DNA of 64,000 nucleotides from Ancistrus triradiatus (Eukaryota > Chordata > Actinopteri > Siluriformes > Loricariidae), in the NCBI GenBank assembly GCA_025084515.1, contig JAJAGP010000433.1:1-64000 (forward strand), written 5' to 3'. Below are positions 1-10,666 of the stretch, one piece after another; the first letter of the stretch is position 1, and the number at the start of each line of letters is the position of its first letter. The notes beneath the pieces are model-generated. The model saw only the letters and a list, made by a program, of their open reading frames with translations, searched no databases and was not told the DNA's origin. The position numbers and the translations under genes were made by a program.

Positions 1-20
1 TATATATATATATACACACA

Positions 21-1439
21 GAGTGGGGCAAAAAAGTATTTAGTCAGCCACTGATTGTGCAAAAGAAAACGAAAAAAAAAAAAAAGAAAAAGAAAAATCC
101 AGATTTTTAAAGAATTTAATTGTAAATCATGGTGGAAAATAAGTATTTGGTCAGTCACAAACAACCAAGATTTTTGGCTCTCACAGACCTGTAAGTTCTT
201 CTTTAAGAAGCTCTTCTGTTCTCCACTCATTACCTGTATTAATGGCACCTGTTTGACCTTGTTATTTGTGTAAAAGGCACCTGTCCACAGCCTCAAACAG
301 TCAAACTGTCGAAGGACACCAGGAAGAAAAGTGTAGACCTGCAGCAGGCTGGGAAGAGTGAATTTACAATAGGCAATCAGGTTGGTGTGAATAAATCAAC
401 TGTGGGAGCAACTGTAAGAAAATGGAAAACATACAAGACCATTGATAATCTCCCTCGATCTGGGGCCCCATGCAAGATCTCATCCTGTGGAGTCAAAATG
501 ATCATGAGAATGGTGAGCAAAAATCCCAGAACTACACGGAGGGACCTGATGAATGACCTGCAGAAAGCTGGCACCAAAATAACAAGGCTACCATCAGTAA
601 CACACTATGCCGAGAGGGACTCAGATCCTGCAGTGCCAGGTGTGTCTCCCTGCTTAAGCCAGTACATGTCCAGGCCTGTCTGCAGTTTGCCAGAGAGCAT
701 ATGGATGATCCAGAAGAGGATTGGGAGAATATCATGTGGTCAGACAAAACAAAAATAGAACTTTTTGGTAAAGGAGGAAGACGAATTAAGAGTTGCACCA
801 TATCTACTGTGAAGCATGGTGGTGGAAACATCATGCCTTGGGGCTGTTTTTTCTGCAAAGGGGACAGGACAACTGATCCGTGTTAAGTGAAGAATGAACA
901 GGGCCATGTATCGTTAGATTTTAAGCCAAAACCTCTTTCCATCAGTGAGAGCATTGAAGATGGAATGTGGCTGGGTCTTCCAACATGACAATGATCCCAA
1001 ACTCACCGCTCAGGCAATGAAGGAGTGGCTCCGTAAAAAGCATTTCAAGGTCCTGGAGTGTCCTAGCCAGTCTCCAGATCTCAACCCCATAGAAAATTTG
1101 TGGAGGGAGTTGAAAGTCCGTGTTGCCCCAAAACATCACTGCTCTAGAGGAGATCTGCATGGAGGAATGGGCCAAAATACCAGCTACAGTGCCAACCTGG
1201 TGAAGACTTACAGAAAACGTTTGACCTCTGTCATTGCCAAGAAAGGTTATGTTACAAAGTCAATGTTATTGACCAAATACTTATTTTCCACCATAATTCA
1301 CAATTAAATTCTTTAAAAATCATTTTGTCTTTTAGTGGAAGTGTACCTATGATGAAAATTACAGACCTCTTTCATCTATAGAAGTCAAGTAGGAGAACTT
1401 GCACAATCAGTGGCTGACTAAATATTTTTTACCCCACTG
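21..1439 (+). mobile_element. Tc1/mariner transposon, family 1 (CAGTGGGG ends), nearly full length
   Basis: The left end reads GAGTGGGGCAAAAAAGTATT and the right end is its inverted counterpart, finishing in ACCCCACTG, so both terminal inverted repeats are present. The expected TA duplication is not clean on either side. A broken transposase lies between the ends. A second copy lies at 56416-57642 on the minus strand and a rearranged piece at 40030-40455. The family is a vertebrate Tc1-like cut-and-paste element. This copy is dead because its coding region is split over several frames. Confidence 0.9.
387..1307 (+). pseudogene. Tc1-like DD34E transposase, frameshifted
   Basis: The protein would bind the transposon ends and catalyse cut-and-paste transposition in the nucleus. 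Three open segments follow the normal order. At 387-590 is the helix-turn-helix DNA-binding part (NKSTVGATVRKWK). At 701-886 is the first catalytic Asp in the motif WSDKTKIELF. At 945-1307 are the second Asp (QHDNDPK) and the catalytic Glu (SPDLNPIENLW). All three catalytic residues survive, but in different frames, with stops and indels near 600-700 and 886-945. The usual length is about 340 residues in one frame, so this is inactive. Confidence 0.88.
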
Positions 1440-1449
1440 TTTATTTTAT

Positions 1450-1905
1450 ATACACACTATATAAACAAAAAAATGGGAGCACCTCTTAGTCATTGAATTC
1501 AGGAGTTTCATTCAGTCCCATTGTCACAAGTGTATAAAATCAAGCACCTAGCCATTCAGTCTGCCTTTACAAACATTAATGAAAGATTTGCTGCAGAGTT
1601 CTAAACCTCTTCATAGCATGGGTTTCCATGGTCAAACAGCTACATGCAAGGCTTACATCACCAAACACAATGCCAAGCATTGGATGGAGAGTGTTAAGCA
1701 CACAGTCCGATGGACCTGTCTGGGTTTGGTGAATGCCAGGGGAATGTTATCTGCCTGTAAAGTTTTGTGAAGAATGGATAATGCTATGGGTTTGTTTTTC
1801 AATAGATGGTCTAGGCCCCTTAGGTCCAGCGAAGGGAAATCTTCCAACTTCAGCATACCAAGACATTTTCAACAAATGTATGCTTCTTCAGAATCTAGAA
1901 AAGTC
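1450..1905 (+). mobile_element. degenerate Tc1-like transposon remnant, second subfamily
   Basis: The stretch keeps words typical of another fish Tc1 subfamily: a 5' untranslated part around 1530-1580, a transposase stretch reading approximately HSMGFHGQTATCKAYITKHNAKHWMES (shown only in part here: MGFHGQTATCK) at 1615-1700, and KGNLPTSAYQDIF at 1830-1870. These correspond to the DNA-binding and middle catalytic regions. Stops and frameshifts are frequent and no clear inverted repeats remain. It abuts a remnant of the GTGCTTG Tc1 family. Confidence 0.6.
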
Positions 1906-1954
1906 ATTCATGCCACTGTTAAACATGTTATATCTAGAGATGTTATATCTAGAG

Positions 1955-2540
1955 AAGGAAAACCACTATATTCCAGTATAAGAACCTTATCTCATCTGTA
2001 AAACATGGTGGTGGTAGTACTGTAGTTTTAACCTGTTTTTCTGCACCTGTGCAAGGAAGGTTTGCCACCACTGTTGGAACAATCAATTTTGAATTATATT
2101 AGCAAATTCTAAAAGAAAAATGTCAGGACATCTGTCTGAAACTAAATCTCAAGAGAATGTGGATCATGCAGCAAGAGTTAAGCTAAGCACACAAGAAGAA
2201 TAAAGTACATGTTTTGGTCCTGACCTTAGTCCAATAGAAAATATGTGTTTTGTGTTGTAAAGATCAGACTTTGAGAGCTCATGGTTCTTTATATACCACA
2301 AAATGTCCACTTTCACCTGATTGTCAGCCCATTTAACACACCTGAAACACAACCTCTAATTTCATCATCAAATGGTCTGCTAATCCTAGAAGGACACAAT
2401 AATTTTGCTTTTGGCAAATATATAATATTTTATCATTGAATTCATCCTCATTGAATAAACAATATTTAGTTTCATTAGTTTCACTGGGTTTTCTTTATCT
2501 ACTTTTAAGAATTGTCTGAAACCAAACAACTACAGCTCAG
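1955..2540 (+). mobile_element. degenerate Tc1 transposon, family 2 (CAGTGGTGCTTG ends)
   Basis: Nucleotide blocks match the better copy at 49653-51122. They include the region encoding the motif KHGGGS near 2000, the block around 2120-2170 that precedes the second catalytic Asp, the SPDLNPIE block near 2220, and the 3' end near 2440-2520 that ends in the shared motif before TTTATCTACTTTTA. Deletions have removed most of the rest. A stretch at 2290-2350 resembles the 5' untranslated region in inverted order, so the copy is rearranged. No coding capacity remains. Confidence 0.6.
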
Positions 2541-3180
2541 TCAGGCTATATTATCACAGCCAGAGGTGGAAGACAGATTCCATTTAGAGTCTTGTTCCTC
2601 TCAAATTTCGTTTCTATTTCACTGCAGTCCTAGGGTTGCAGAAATGTAATCATCATTCCTCCCTTAATGTTTCGTGAACAAAATTACATGATCAGGATGA
2701 TGTACCTTTACCTACATGACAACGTAGTCAAATTTGACATGTCATATGCCTATATATGTCCATATATATACTGTATGTTAAATTGGTGAAAATAAAGAAA
2801 TTAGCTGAATGATTTCTGTTTATTTATGAGAAGGCTATTTTGTGACAGATCTTTTTCTATCACAAGCTAGATTATAAACCCAACACATACTCAATATTGT
2901 TTGATCATACATGTGTAGCAGAAAGTCACTTAAAGTTGATACTTAATATATCATGAAAAAACCGGGCACCACTTGATCCCTGTTCTGATTGAGGAATGAG
3001 AAAAAAAGAAAAAAATTCATTTGGAAACTAATATGGAAAACTTCAGTCTTGATCTGATGAGTGAGTTTTCAGTTATTTTCTCAACCTCGGGTGGAATGAA
3101 TAAAATCTCTCCCACACAAAGCGGTAAATTCAAAATGGCATGACAAGTTTATTAAGTTGGGTTTGTGAAAGGCACTATAC
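2541..3180. other. unassigned AT-rich DNA with a weak LTR-like patch
   Basis: No gene is visible. From 2915 to about 3170 the order of short words (TGTAGCA at 2915, then GGGCACCACTTGATC, then a CTCTCCCACAC and GGTAAATTCAAAA patch) parallels the start of the long LTR at 3627. It may be a decayed relative of that LTR. Just before the ATT repeat there is a GGCACTATACAAATTGAA tail of the kind that ends many fish LINEs. Both assignments are weak. Confidence 0.3.
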
Positions 3181-3186
3181 AAATTG

Positions 3187-3236
3187 AACTTAAATTATTA
3201 TTATTATTATTATTATTACTACTATTTTTATTTTAT

Positions 3237-3272
<36 letters not shown>
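3187..3272. repeat. (ATT)n microsatellite, probable LINE 3' tail
   Basis: About 85 bases of ATT units are interrupted once by a short TTTTATTTTATTTT stretch. It directly follows a CACTATACAAATTGAA-type sequence, which suggests that the array grew from the tail of a short LINE fragment. Confidence 0.8.
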
Positions 3273-3273
<1 letters not shown>

Positions 3274-3585
3274 TGCAAACAAGACACAATCACAATCGAC
3301 AACTGGAAGTAATGGCAACATACATAGCACAGAATTGATATAGCCGAATATTTCAGGAGCTGCATTTGAAGCCTCATTTGAAGACCAATAGCATCATGGT
3401 GGCACGCCTAGGTTGTCCCATTTCAAAGGCTCCTTCATATGTGGCCAGCAAATGTGGCCTTCTTTTCTTTGAAAACGACGGATACATCTGATGTATCCTT
3501 CGCGACCTAACATATCCCGAGGTGCACTGCGTGTGAGGGGAACTTAAGGACATCTGAATGGTTAGCTGAGGAATCATTTAAATGT
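3273..3585. other. unassigned DNA
   Basis: No gene or recognised repeat is visible. A 67-codon open frame on the minus strand (3374-3577) has no recognisable domain. The segment ends where the 5' flank of the split Tc1 becomes recognisable. Confidence 0.3.
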
Positions 3586-4162
3586 AAGGACTTTTAAGAA
3601 ATCAGAAAAAGAGTTATTGATGCTCATGTAGCAAACCTAAGACTACACTTTGATTTGATTAATTTTTTTTGAACAAATGGGGCACCACCGGATCATTTGT
3701 GGACTGGTAGATCCGGAAAACCAGTGGAAAAGAGAAAAGCGAAATTTATCAGTCTAGGTCTGAACAGTGAATTCAAAGTTATGTTTCTCGACCTTTGCTT
3801 GATTGAAACTCTCTCACACCAGGTGGTAAATTCAAAAGGTTATAACAAGTTTATTAACTACAAACAAAGCAATACCAACAGACTATCTGATGTAATAACA
3901 TATGTATCACAGTATTAAAATCAGGAAATGATGGCAAACGTACATATATCACAGTATTAAAACCATGAGATGATGGAAAACGTACATATATCACAGTATT
4001 AAAATCAGAACACCAAGATGACTCTATATACAACTTCGGTCGCGCAATAATTACCCAGAGTCGATGTTATGAACTAGTTTGTTAAGACGTAGTGAGTTAT
4101 TACTAAAACAAATTACGTTGAACGTGAATAGTCTGGTAAAAGCTACTTAGACATGGATGAGT

Positions 4163-4402
4163 CTATGTTGAAGTGTGGTTTATGATCAAATGCAAAGTTC
4201 GAGAATCAGGGACCCAGAAAAGCCATAAACGGTACTCGCCTGGAAGGTCACTCGAGTGGTTCGGGGCATTCAACCCTGGCCCGGCCGTCCAAAAGGCATG
4301 ATTTTGGGGAGCGGTGACGTCCGACTTTCGATGCACACCGTCACTCGGAAAAGGCCTCTTAGCGGCTTGGCTCTTTGTTTTTTTTGCAGATGGCGTAACC
4401 AC
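4163..4402 (-). other. open frame inside the 3' LTR, paired with 13403-13669
   Basis: This 79-codon frame and the 88-codon frame at 13403-13669 translate to closely similar proteins over most of their length (shared words include KSQAAKRPF and RLWLFWVPDSR). They were identical at integration, so both staying open may be chance. Product unknown, with no recognised domain. Confidence 0.2.
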
Positions 4403-5353
4403 GTTTTGGTGGTGACTTGAGATGGCTCACTTCCCAGTTTAGGCTGCGGGCGTTCACGGTTCCTCGACTTTTGCGTGTGTACAACTCAGATTTTATCTTG
4501 GCCACAGATAAAGGTGGAGTTGACGCGTTTCTAGCACCACGAGCTTCAAAAAAAACTTGAAAAACTAGGATATACGAGCGTGAAGGAGATCTTGGCTGGT
4601 TGGTCTTTTAACTATCTTCTAATTCGGCGATACCGAACTACTCAAGACTGCTGGACACAGGAAACTTAACAATAAAGCACAAAAACTTGAAAGAACTTAA
4701 GAACGAAAAAAACTAAAGACTGATAAAGCTGCAACTTTAAAAGACAACGAAAAGAAAAGACTTAGAAGAACAAAGGAACAAAAACACACCAGACTCGAAG
4801 CTAAGCTAGCCACGTGGTTGGCCTGAGTCGCTTTTGTATGTTCCAGATCGTAGGCGGGGGCACAAGGAGTTGCCCTGACTTAGCCAATGAGAAGCCGACT
4901 CATCAGTAAATCCCTCCTATCGTGGTTGTCTCTTATAATTTCACCATATGAGCTACAGACGTTCTAACTTGGATTAATATATTCTTACATATCTAAGGTG
5001 ATTAAAAGTATCACATAATAACCAAAAATCCTCAAAGTTACAAGTTTAGTTGCAGAACTTCATTGTAAGGTTCAGATGATCAAAGGCACCTTGAATTGAT
5101 AAACTAGGACATCGTTAGATCATTCTAACTACAGCACATACATTTGCTATTCCTTAAACAAATAATAATACGATTGATACAAGATGTAGGAAACAGTACA
5201 TTCTAAATAACAACTTCATTATAAGTATGAACAAGTATTAAACCCGAGCGATTGATATGTATAGATAAAACAGATGTTATTTCTAATAACCATTAGTATA
5301 GCACAACTGGACCATATTACGTATAGAACGGTCACTATACTAAAACATTGACC

Positions 5354-5381
5354 AAATAGATATGAAAAAAAAAAAATAATT

Positions 5382-5460
<79 letters not shown>

Positions 5461-6688
5461 CTTGAATACACCACTAGGTGCTACTTGGACACATCATCAG
5501 TGATGAACCCGAGGTCCTTGGGTGTTTTGGGTCTTTGATCATCAAACACCCTCGCTCGGGCGACCCAGCCGGGGGTGATCAGCCCCCATCTTGTGTCCAA
5601 GTGGCCTGCTACTCCAAGGGTCCCCCCTCCGGAGCCATAGCCATCTTGAGGCTTTCTCCACAGCCTCTATGATGTTCCTAATGGCTCTTCTGCACAGCTG
5701 ACCCTTAACTCCATGGAGCTTCAAAGTGCGGGGTAGTGACTGGCCAGCAAAACCCCTACACCCCACCTCGACTGGTTCGCAGCGGGCTTTCCAGCCTTTA
5801 CTCCGCCACTCAGCCACTAACTCAGAGTATTTGGCCCTCTTGCGTTCATTGGCATCCTCAACTCTGTCTTCCCAGGGGACAGTAAGCTCCACCAGGATCA
5901 CTTGCTTTGTTGACTCCGATGTCAACACCACGTCTGGGCGGAGTGAAGTGGCCAAGATGTGCTCTGGAAACTTAAGCTGTTTCCCCAGGTCGACTTTGAG
6001 TTCCCAGTCTGGTGCTGTGGTGAGAATGCCTCCAGAGGAACTTGGCTGATGTTGTGCCTGCTTCCCAGCTCTGATGAAGGTAATGAGCTTCTTTGGGGGG
6101 GGCTGGTATCTGCAGTTGGAGATTGCTGTGCTGAGCACGTCTGCCAGAGCCCTAAGGACCTGGTCATGACGCCAGCGATACCGCCCTTCCCCCAAGGCCT
6201 TCGGGCAGCAACTGAGGATATGCTCTAGCGTGGCTCTCCTCTTGCATAGCTGGCATGCCGCGGTGTCCGCCATGCCCCAGCGCTGCAAGTTGGTTGGGCT
6301 TGGAAGTACGTCATACACAGATTGGATGAGAAACTTGAGGTGCTGGGATTCCAGTATCCAGAGCTCTGTCCAGGTAATTTTCCCCGCTGCTCGGCATGTT
6401 CCCACCTTGTCCAGGCACCTTGTTGGTACATAGCCACCATCTTGATCCGCCGATCTTCCGATCTTCCTCCACTTCTGCTCGGATCTCATCCTGTACCATT
6501 TGACGTCTCTCCATTCTTCCGGCTTTGTCGTAGCGAGGTTTGGAAAAGCTACCAAGCCCAGCCCGACCCGCTGCTGTGTTGCCCACCAGGATGTGGTGCT
6601 TCAGCCGTGCCTCTGCTCTGTCAATGGCTTCATGGGCCTTCCACTTCCTCCCAGTTAATATATATATGAGAGTATGAAAAATATCCCT
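5354..6688 (-). mobile_element. 5'-truncated LINE of the RLE (R2-like) type inserted in the LTR
   Basis: The segment interrupts the left LTR precisely: the other LTR passes directly from AACATTGACCAAA to TGATCACG. Read on the minus strand it holds only the C-terminal part of a LINE protein and a 3' end grading into a TA repeat at 5392-5457. The coding part shows the CCHC motif and PD-(D/E)XK-like endonuclease of R2/NeSL/HERO-group elements. 5' truncation is usual for target-primed reverse transcription. No exact target duplication can be read. Confidence 0.8.
5392..5457. repeat. (TA)n microsatellite at the LINE 3' end
   Basis: About 33 TA units follow TTTATGTGTG and lie at the 3' end of the RLE LINE in its own orientation. 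The array probably derives from the LINE tail. Confidence 0.9.
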
Positions 6689-6694
6689 GATCAC
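5542..6694 (-). pseudogene. LINE ORF C-terminus: CCHC motif plus restriction-like endonuclease
   Basis: In the living element this region nicks target DNA and anchors the RNP. The main frame is 5542-6555. At about residues 101-115 lies CQLCKRRATLEHILSC, a CX2C-HX4C-type zinc motif. RPDVVLT followed by VILVELTVPWEDR fits the endonuclease core (PD...E), and KRAKYSEL and PVEVGCRGF are conserved words of fish RLE LINEs. The upstream coding sequence (GRKWKAHEAIDRAEARLKHH at about 6640-6600) lies in another frame (6311-6694), and a third frame (QQGAWTRWEHAEQRGK, 6380-6440) bridges them. At least two frameshifts are therefore present. The reverse transcriptase is absent through truncation. Confidence 0.8.
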
Positions 6695-7230
6695 GTTTTG
6701 TATGAAATAGCTAAATACATATGGGTGTGTTTGGACTTATTATGAAGCAAATCTCATGGGTTCTCTAATTCAGTGATCCAGGCAAAGGTAATCTGTTCCC
6801 AACAAAAGTTTAATACTAGTATTGAAAAGTGTGTCTGTGAAAGAAGAGGCTGGATTCCTTCTATCGTAAATCCAGGGCTGTCTTTCTGGCGCCAGGCCGA
6901 CTGAGAAAAAAGGTCGTTACTCTTGCAACAGTCAGAGAGAGATTGAGGAAGTTGGTGGTCTGAACGTTGAAACCCCCTTTTAAGGTTAACACATGGACTT
7001 TAGTTTATGATTGCGAGATGTTGAAGGTTGTAGGTCCGTTTAAACAGGCCTCCAATTCTGTTGGTTTGAGAAAGAGTCTGGCGTTGATGGGGCCATTGTG
7101 GCCATTACTCAATTGTAGACTCTGTCCAGGTGGTGGCTATTTACATTCCAGGATGTCACAAAGTTTATGACTTGTGGAAGAGTGTAGACAGAGAGGGGGA
7201 TACAGTTATTGATACAGCTATTACGCTACA

Positions 7231-7241
7231 TTCCCCCCGTA
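7231..7241 (-). promoter_or_regulatory. polypurine tract of the retrovirus-like element
   Basis: On the minus strand the bases directly before the 3' LTR read ACGGGGGGAA. A purine run in this position primes plus-strand DNA synthesis in LTR elements. Confidence 0.7.
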
Positions 7242-7487
7242 GATGAAGTTGGTGTTACAGCAAACTTCGTCCATCTTCAGACAAGGATAGCTGTGGATGA
7301 CAGGTGACAAGCAAGCAATACCACTTTTATGTCTTAATCTGGGTCCTCCTTGATGGTTCAAGAATGAATGTAATGTGAGTGTTGCACCTAAATTTGACCT
7401 AGGTGAGTGGAGTGTAGCATCACATAGAAGGTTATTCTTGTAGTTCTAGAAGGACGGTTGAAAACCCTCCTTAGGGCTTCTTGAACC

Positions 7488-8147
7488 TTATTGGTATCTG
7501 TCAGAGCAGGCACTTGTCTTGCCTGGCAACTCTTGGGTGCGTCTGATGTACAGGTATGCAGCTCTGCAGGTTATAAGATATCCTAGACCAATAGCAAAAG
7601 CCAAAAGGGTATCAGCGACCGACCAGTAATAAGCGAGTGTCAGTAATAGGTAGGATCGTAATTCAAACCCTATGAGGAGGGGGTCCCCTAACAATGGAGG
7701 TTGTTTGGGGCACCCCCCACCAGGGTAACGGTAGTCAATCATTAATCGCCACATGCCATTAGGCTTTACCACTGGCCAGAGTGGAGCTGGGCAGGTGCTA
7801 TTACAGGGGCAGATGATGCCCTTTTTCAAACCCTTTTCCGAACAATTGTCAATGATTCCCTGCACTGGCTCATATGATGCTAACGGAATTTTGTACTGAC
7901 GCACATAAGCGGGACGTGTGGGTAGTCCACAGTCTAAGGAATTTTGAGTGAGTGAGTTGCGATACTTGATAAAGATCTCCCTTTGTTTCTCGCACTCTTG
8001 ATCACTTTGTAGGGTGTCAGTTTCGTTTAGTACTAGCTCGATTTGAGGTTCAAGGGTTTCAGGGCTCAGTTTCCTATTTAGTTCATTGACCCCCCTGAAT
8101 CGATTTTTGTTGATGCCGAAGTTGTTTCGGGGATGGTCAGAGAACAC
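7488..8147 (-). pseudogene. pol: pol stub (reverse transcriptase N-terminus) joined to a membrane-spanning tail
   Basis: Residues about 75-140 match the start of a retroelement reverse transcriptase: an RQYKIPL block, a KG(L/I) block, then APLWPVVKPNGMWRLMIDYR, the fingers region. Directly after IDYR the similarity stops. Residues about 165-205 are a hydrophobic helix (TLAYYWSVADTLLAFAIGLG) followed by a basic tail. RT motifs A to E, RNase H and integrase are missing. The simplest reading is an internal deletion that joined pol to the end of an env-like gene; a chance hydrophobic frame is the alternative. The phase is -1 relative to gag-protease. Confidence 0.65.
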
Positions 8148-8249
8148 AAGAAGGTATCTCGTTGTTCCAGTGGCTCGCCCGGGGGCCAGAAAGGCTCTGA
8201 CAGAAGGTCAGTCGACTCCCATCGTTCATCATCAATTGTACCCTGTACG

Positions 8250-8698
8250 TGTGGCAATAATGTTTTTGATTTTTAATTAATTTGTGGTATTTTATTTTAT
8301 ATACATCTAGACAAATATATGATGGTTATTATATATAAACACATTATATATCATATATTATTATTATATTATGTCTGTGTGAACTCCCCAAAGCTTTATG
8401 TTGTTTAAATATGTATGTTTGTAAATAAGTTTTCATTTTTGTGAGGTTCCCCTTTGTTTGTTGCATGAGGGACATTAATTGGCACGACACCATATGTTTT
8501 TTTTTTTTGCCTGCTTTCCCGGTTAATTCACAGTCGCGTGGTGAACGCTGAACGGGAGAGAGAGTGTGCAACTGTGTGTGTTTGTGCTCGCGCTAATTTT
8601 GCTCTCATGTGATGTTCAGAATAAAATGGTGACGACTTCAGTTTCTGACTCCGTGTGGTTGGTGTCCTGAGCTGTCCGACCTGTTCAAGTCTGCTACA
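8250..8698 (+). mobile_element. solo LTR inserted between protease and pol
   Basis: The segment begins TGTGGCAATAATG, ends TCTGCTACA, and is flanked by TACG at 8246-8249 and 8699-8702. It contains TATA-like sequences near 8290-8340 and an AATAAA signal near 8620, so it is oriented on the plus strand, opposite to its host. It ends the host gag-protease frame. The 4-bp duplication and the GCTACA end resemble the host element, so it may belong to a related family; it does not align with the host LTR by eye. Confidence 0.85.
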
Positions 8699-10585
8699 TA
8701 CGCTCAACAAACTATTAGGTGTAGGACTAGTAGTTCTGGTTACATGACATTGCGATCCCACATCAAGTGGGTATGAGATGGGCAGAGGTTCATGGACCTG
8801 GGCCCAAAATTTTAAACGCTTAAAGTCAATTAAGGGTTCGAATCGGTTTAGGAGATCTTTGCCAAGGAGAAGTGGAACAGTTTCAAGCAGGGACACGTGT
8901 ATGGGGTGAATCACACTCATCGGTCCAATAGTGATGTGGACCAGTGCCATTGACCCTACGGTAATGCCGGTGTGAGAGTATGGCTGGATGTTGAGAGAGC
9001 AGTTGTGTAACTGCAGTTCCCGGTTAGCTTGGCGGGCTGTAGCCCTCACCCGATTGAAAAGGGTCGCTGACATTAAGGTGACGTCGGATGCTGTGTCTAA
9101 GATAGCATCATGTGTGACGCCATGCTCGAGGGTGGTAGAAATGTAACATTTTCGTGCAACGCCCTTCTCAGTTAAGTGACCTAGGAGTTTGTAAAAAGAC
9201 GGTTCTTCGGGGATGGCTGGCCCATCCTCCTGAAGATTGTTTCCTTTGGGGTCTAACTGGATTACTAACACAGCACTAGGGGGAATTGGTTTCTCACCCC
9301 CCTGTGGTGGCTGATCAGGTGTATCCACCTGCATGACAGGAGTCCGCTTGGGGCCTGGTACTGCAGGTTTATTCCCATCAGACCCGGAGGAGCAATCCTC
9401 CTCTGTTTCAACATGGCTTAACAAAGGCTGGACAGGTGATTTAGGGGGAGCAGAGGTGAGGGAGGACAGATCTGCTTTCTGGCTATCAATTTGACACAGA
9501 TTATCTATCATTCTTTTAAGGGCTGCTAAGTCTTCCTGACTGATTTTGACCATTTTAGATTTTTCTGCCCTATTCTTTTTGCTGTAGCCTTTTTCTTGGC
9601 TCGGGTTTGTTCTAACCCTGTTCTCAGTAGTGTACTGAGGAAATAAATGCAGTCTTGGGTTACCCCAGGGACGATTGGACCATGAGACACGTCCAGCTTT
9701 GCTTTGACCGGGAGGAGACCGATCGTGGCGATACCTTAGGGGATGCTGACCGGTGTCCGAGTTCACCTGATCACGGTCTGACCACTGTTGTTTAGGATAC
9801 CTGTGACGCCTATGGTTTTGTGGGGACCGAGAGATTCCCTGCCCCTTGTTCGGGCCATGGGCTTGATTGGAGTCCTGCGCTGGATTGGTTGGTTCCAATT
9901 CCGAGGCTCCTTTCAGTTTTAAAGGTAAAAAGGTGGTATCAATACTTAGCATGCTAGGAGAGTCTACCTGCTTCTGGGCAGTTTGCTGACATTTAACAAA
10001 CCCCTTTATCGCTAAGTCACGCAATTCTCTACTGTTTAACGTGCGTGGGCAAGCTGAGATGCCTAGATGGTAGCTTGTGGTAGGATGGAGGTTTTGGACA
10101 AACAGTGATTTGAAGTTCAAATCCTCCTCCATGCCAGGTTGATTGCTGAAGCCAAAATAGGCTTGGCTCAAACGATTATAATAGACCTGTGGGGACTCCT
10201 GCCTACCCTGTTTGACTGATATAGCTGCGGCCAGTCCTGTCTGTGTGAGAGGATTGGAGAACTCCTGCTCCAACGTTTTACACAACAGATGGTAGTTCCC
10301 ATGGATATGGTCCGGCTGGCGCGTGATGAAACTACTAACTTCTCGGTTTGAAGTTACTCGGATTAAATAAATTCGGTCGTCTACCGTAGCTTGCTGAAAT
10401 TTTCGCAGGTAGAACTCGATGTCATTCACATATGCACGGACATCATTAGAGCAACCAGGTGTGCGCTCGAATCGAGTTATATTGCGGGCAATTTTATCGA
10501 GATCCCTGTCAGTTGGGCCCTGAGTATAGCAGAAGGAGGGGTCTCGCCCTCGTGGGGGAGTTATTTGGGCACGGTCAGGAGACAC
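8528..10585 (-). pseudogene. gag-pro: gag capsid-like region fused to aspartic protease
   Basis: The product would be the structural polyprotein plus the protease that processes it. Residues about 30-200 are a helical capsid-like region of retroelement Gag type (words such as YVNDIEFYLRKFQ and LFVQNLHPTTSYHLGI). Residues 255-345 are strongly basic. I see no CCHC zinc knuckle. Residues 497-501, DTASD, are the retropepsin active site, and LLLGKDLLNRF at 572-582 is the second protease motif (usually ILG(R/K)D). The frame is open further upstream of 10585, back to the TAG at 10667; the first codon here is GTG, so 10585 is not a true start. The last 56 codons (after residue 629) are read from an inserted solo LTR, so the true frame is broken at 8698. 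Confidence 0.8.
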
Positions 10586-10666
10586 TCTCCTGGCTCTAGT
10601 GGAAAAATAGGATCCGGGAGCAACTCTAGGAGTAGAATCCCACTCCTGGTCATAACAGGGAACATT

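Larger units (their letters stand above)
3627..7230 (-). repeat. 3' LTR of the retrovirus-like element (carries a LINE insertion)
   Basis: It aligns over its length with 12863-14965. The match runs from TGTAGCAAACCTAAGACTAC to about 5353, then from about 6689 (TGATCACGTTTTGTATGAAA) to 7230. The interruption is the RLE LINE fragment. A block of about 150 bases near 4440-4590 is present here and missing from the other LTR. The two copies differ by scattered substitutions, so the insertion is not very recent. Confidence 0.92.

Noticed and set aside
55..273. 72-codon frame with a Lys/Arg-rich start
   Set aside because: It is read from the A-rich 5' untranslated part of the Tc1 element and has no domain.
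5726..6669. Plus-strand frames of 67-115 codons
   Set aside because: They are antisense shadows of the RLE LINE coding region.
6967..7170. 67-codon frame repeated at 14702-14905
   Set aside because: It lies on the antisense strand of both LTRs; repetition follows from the LTR pair and there is no domain.
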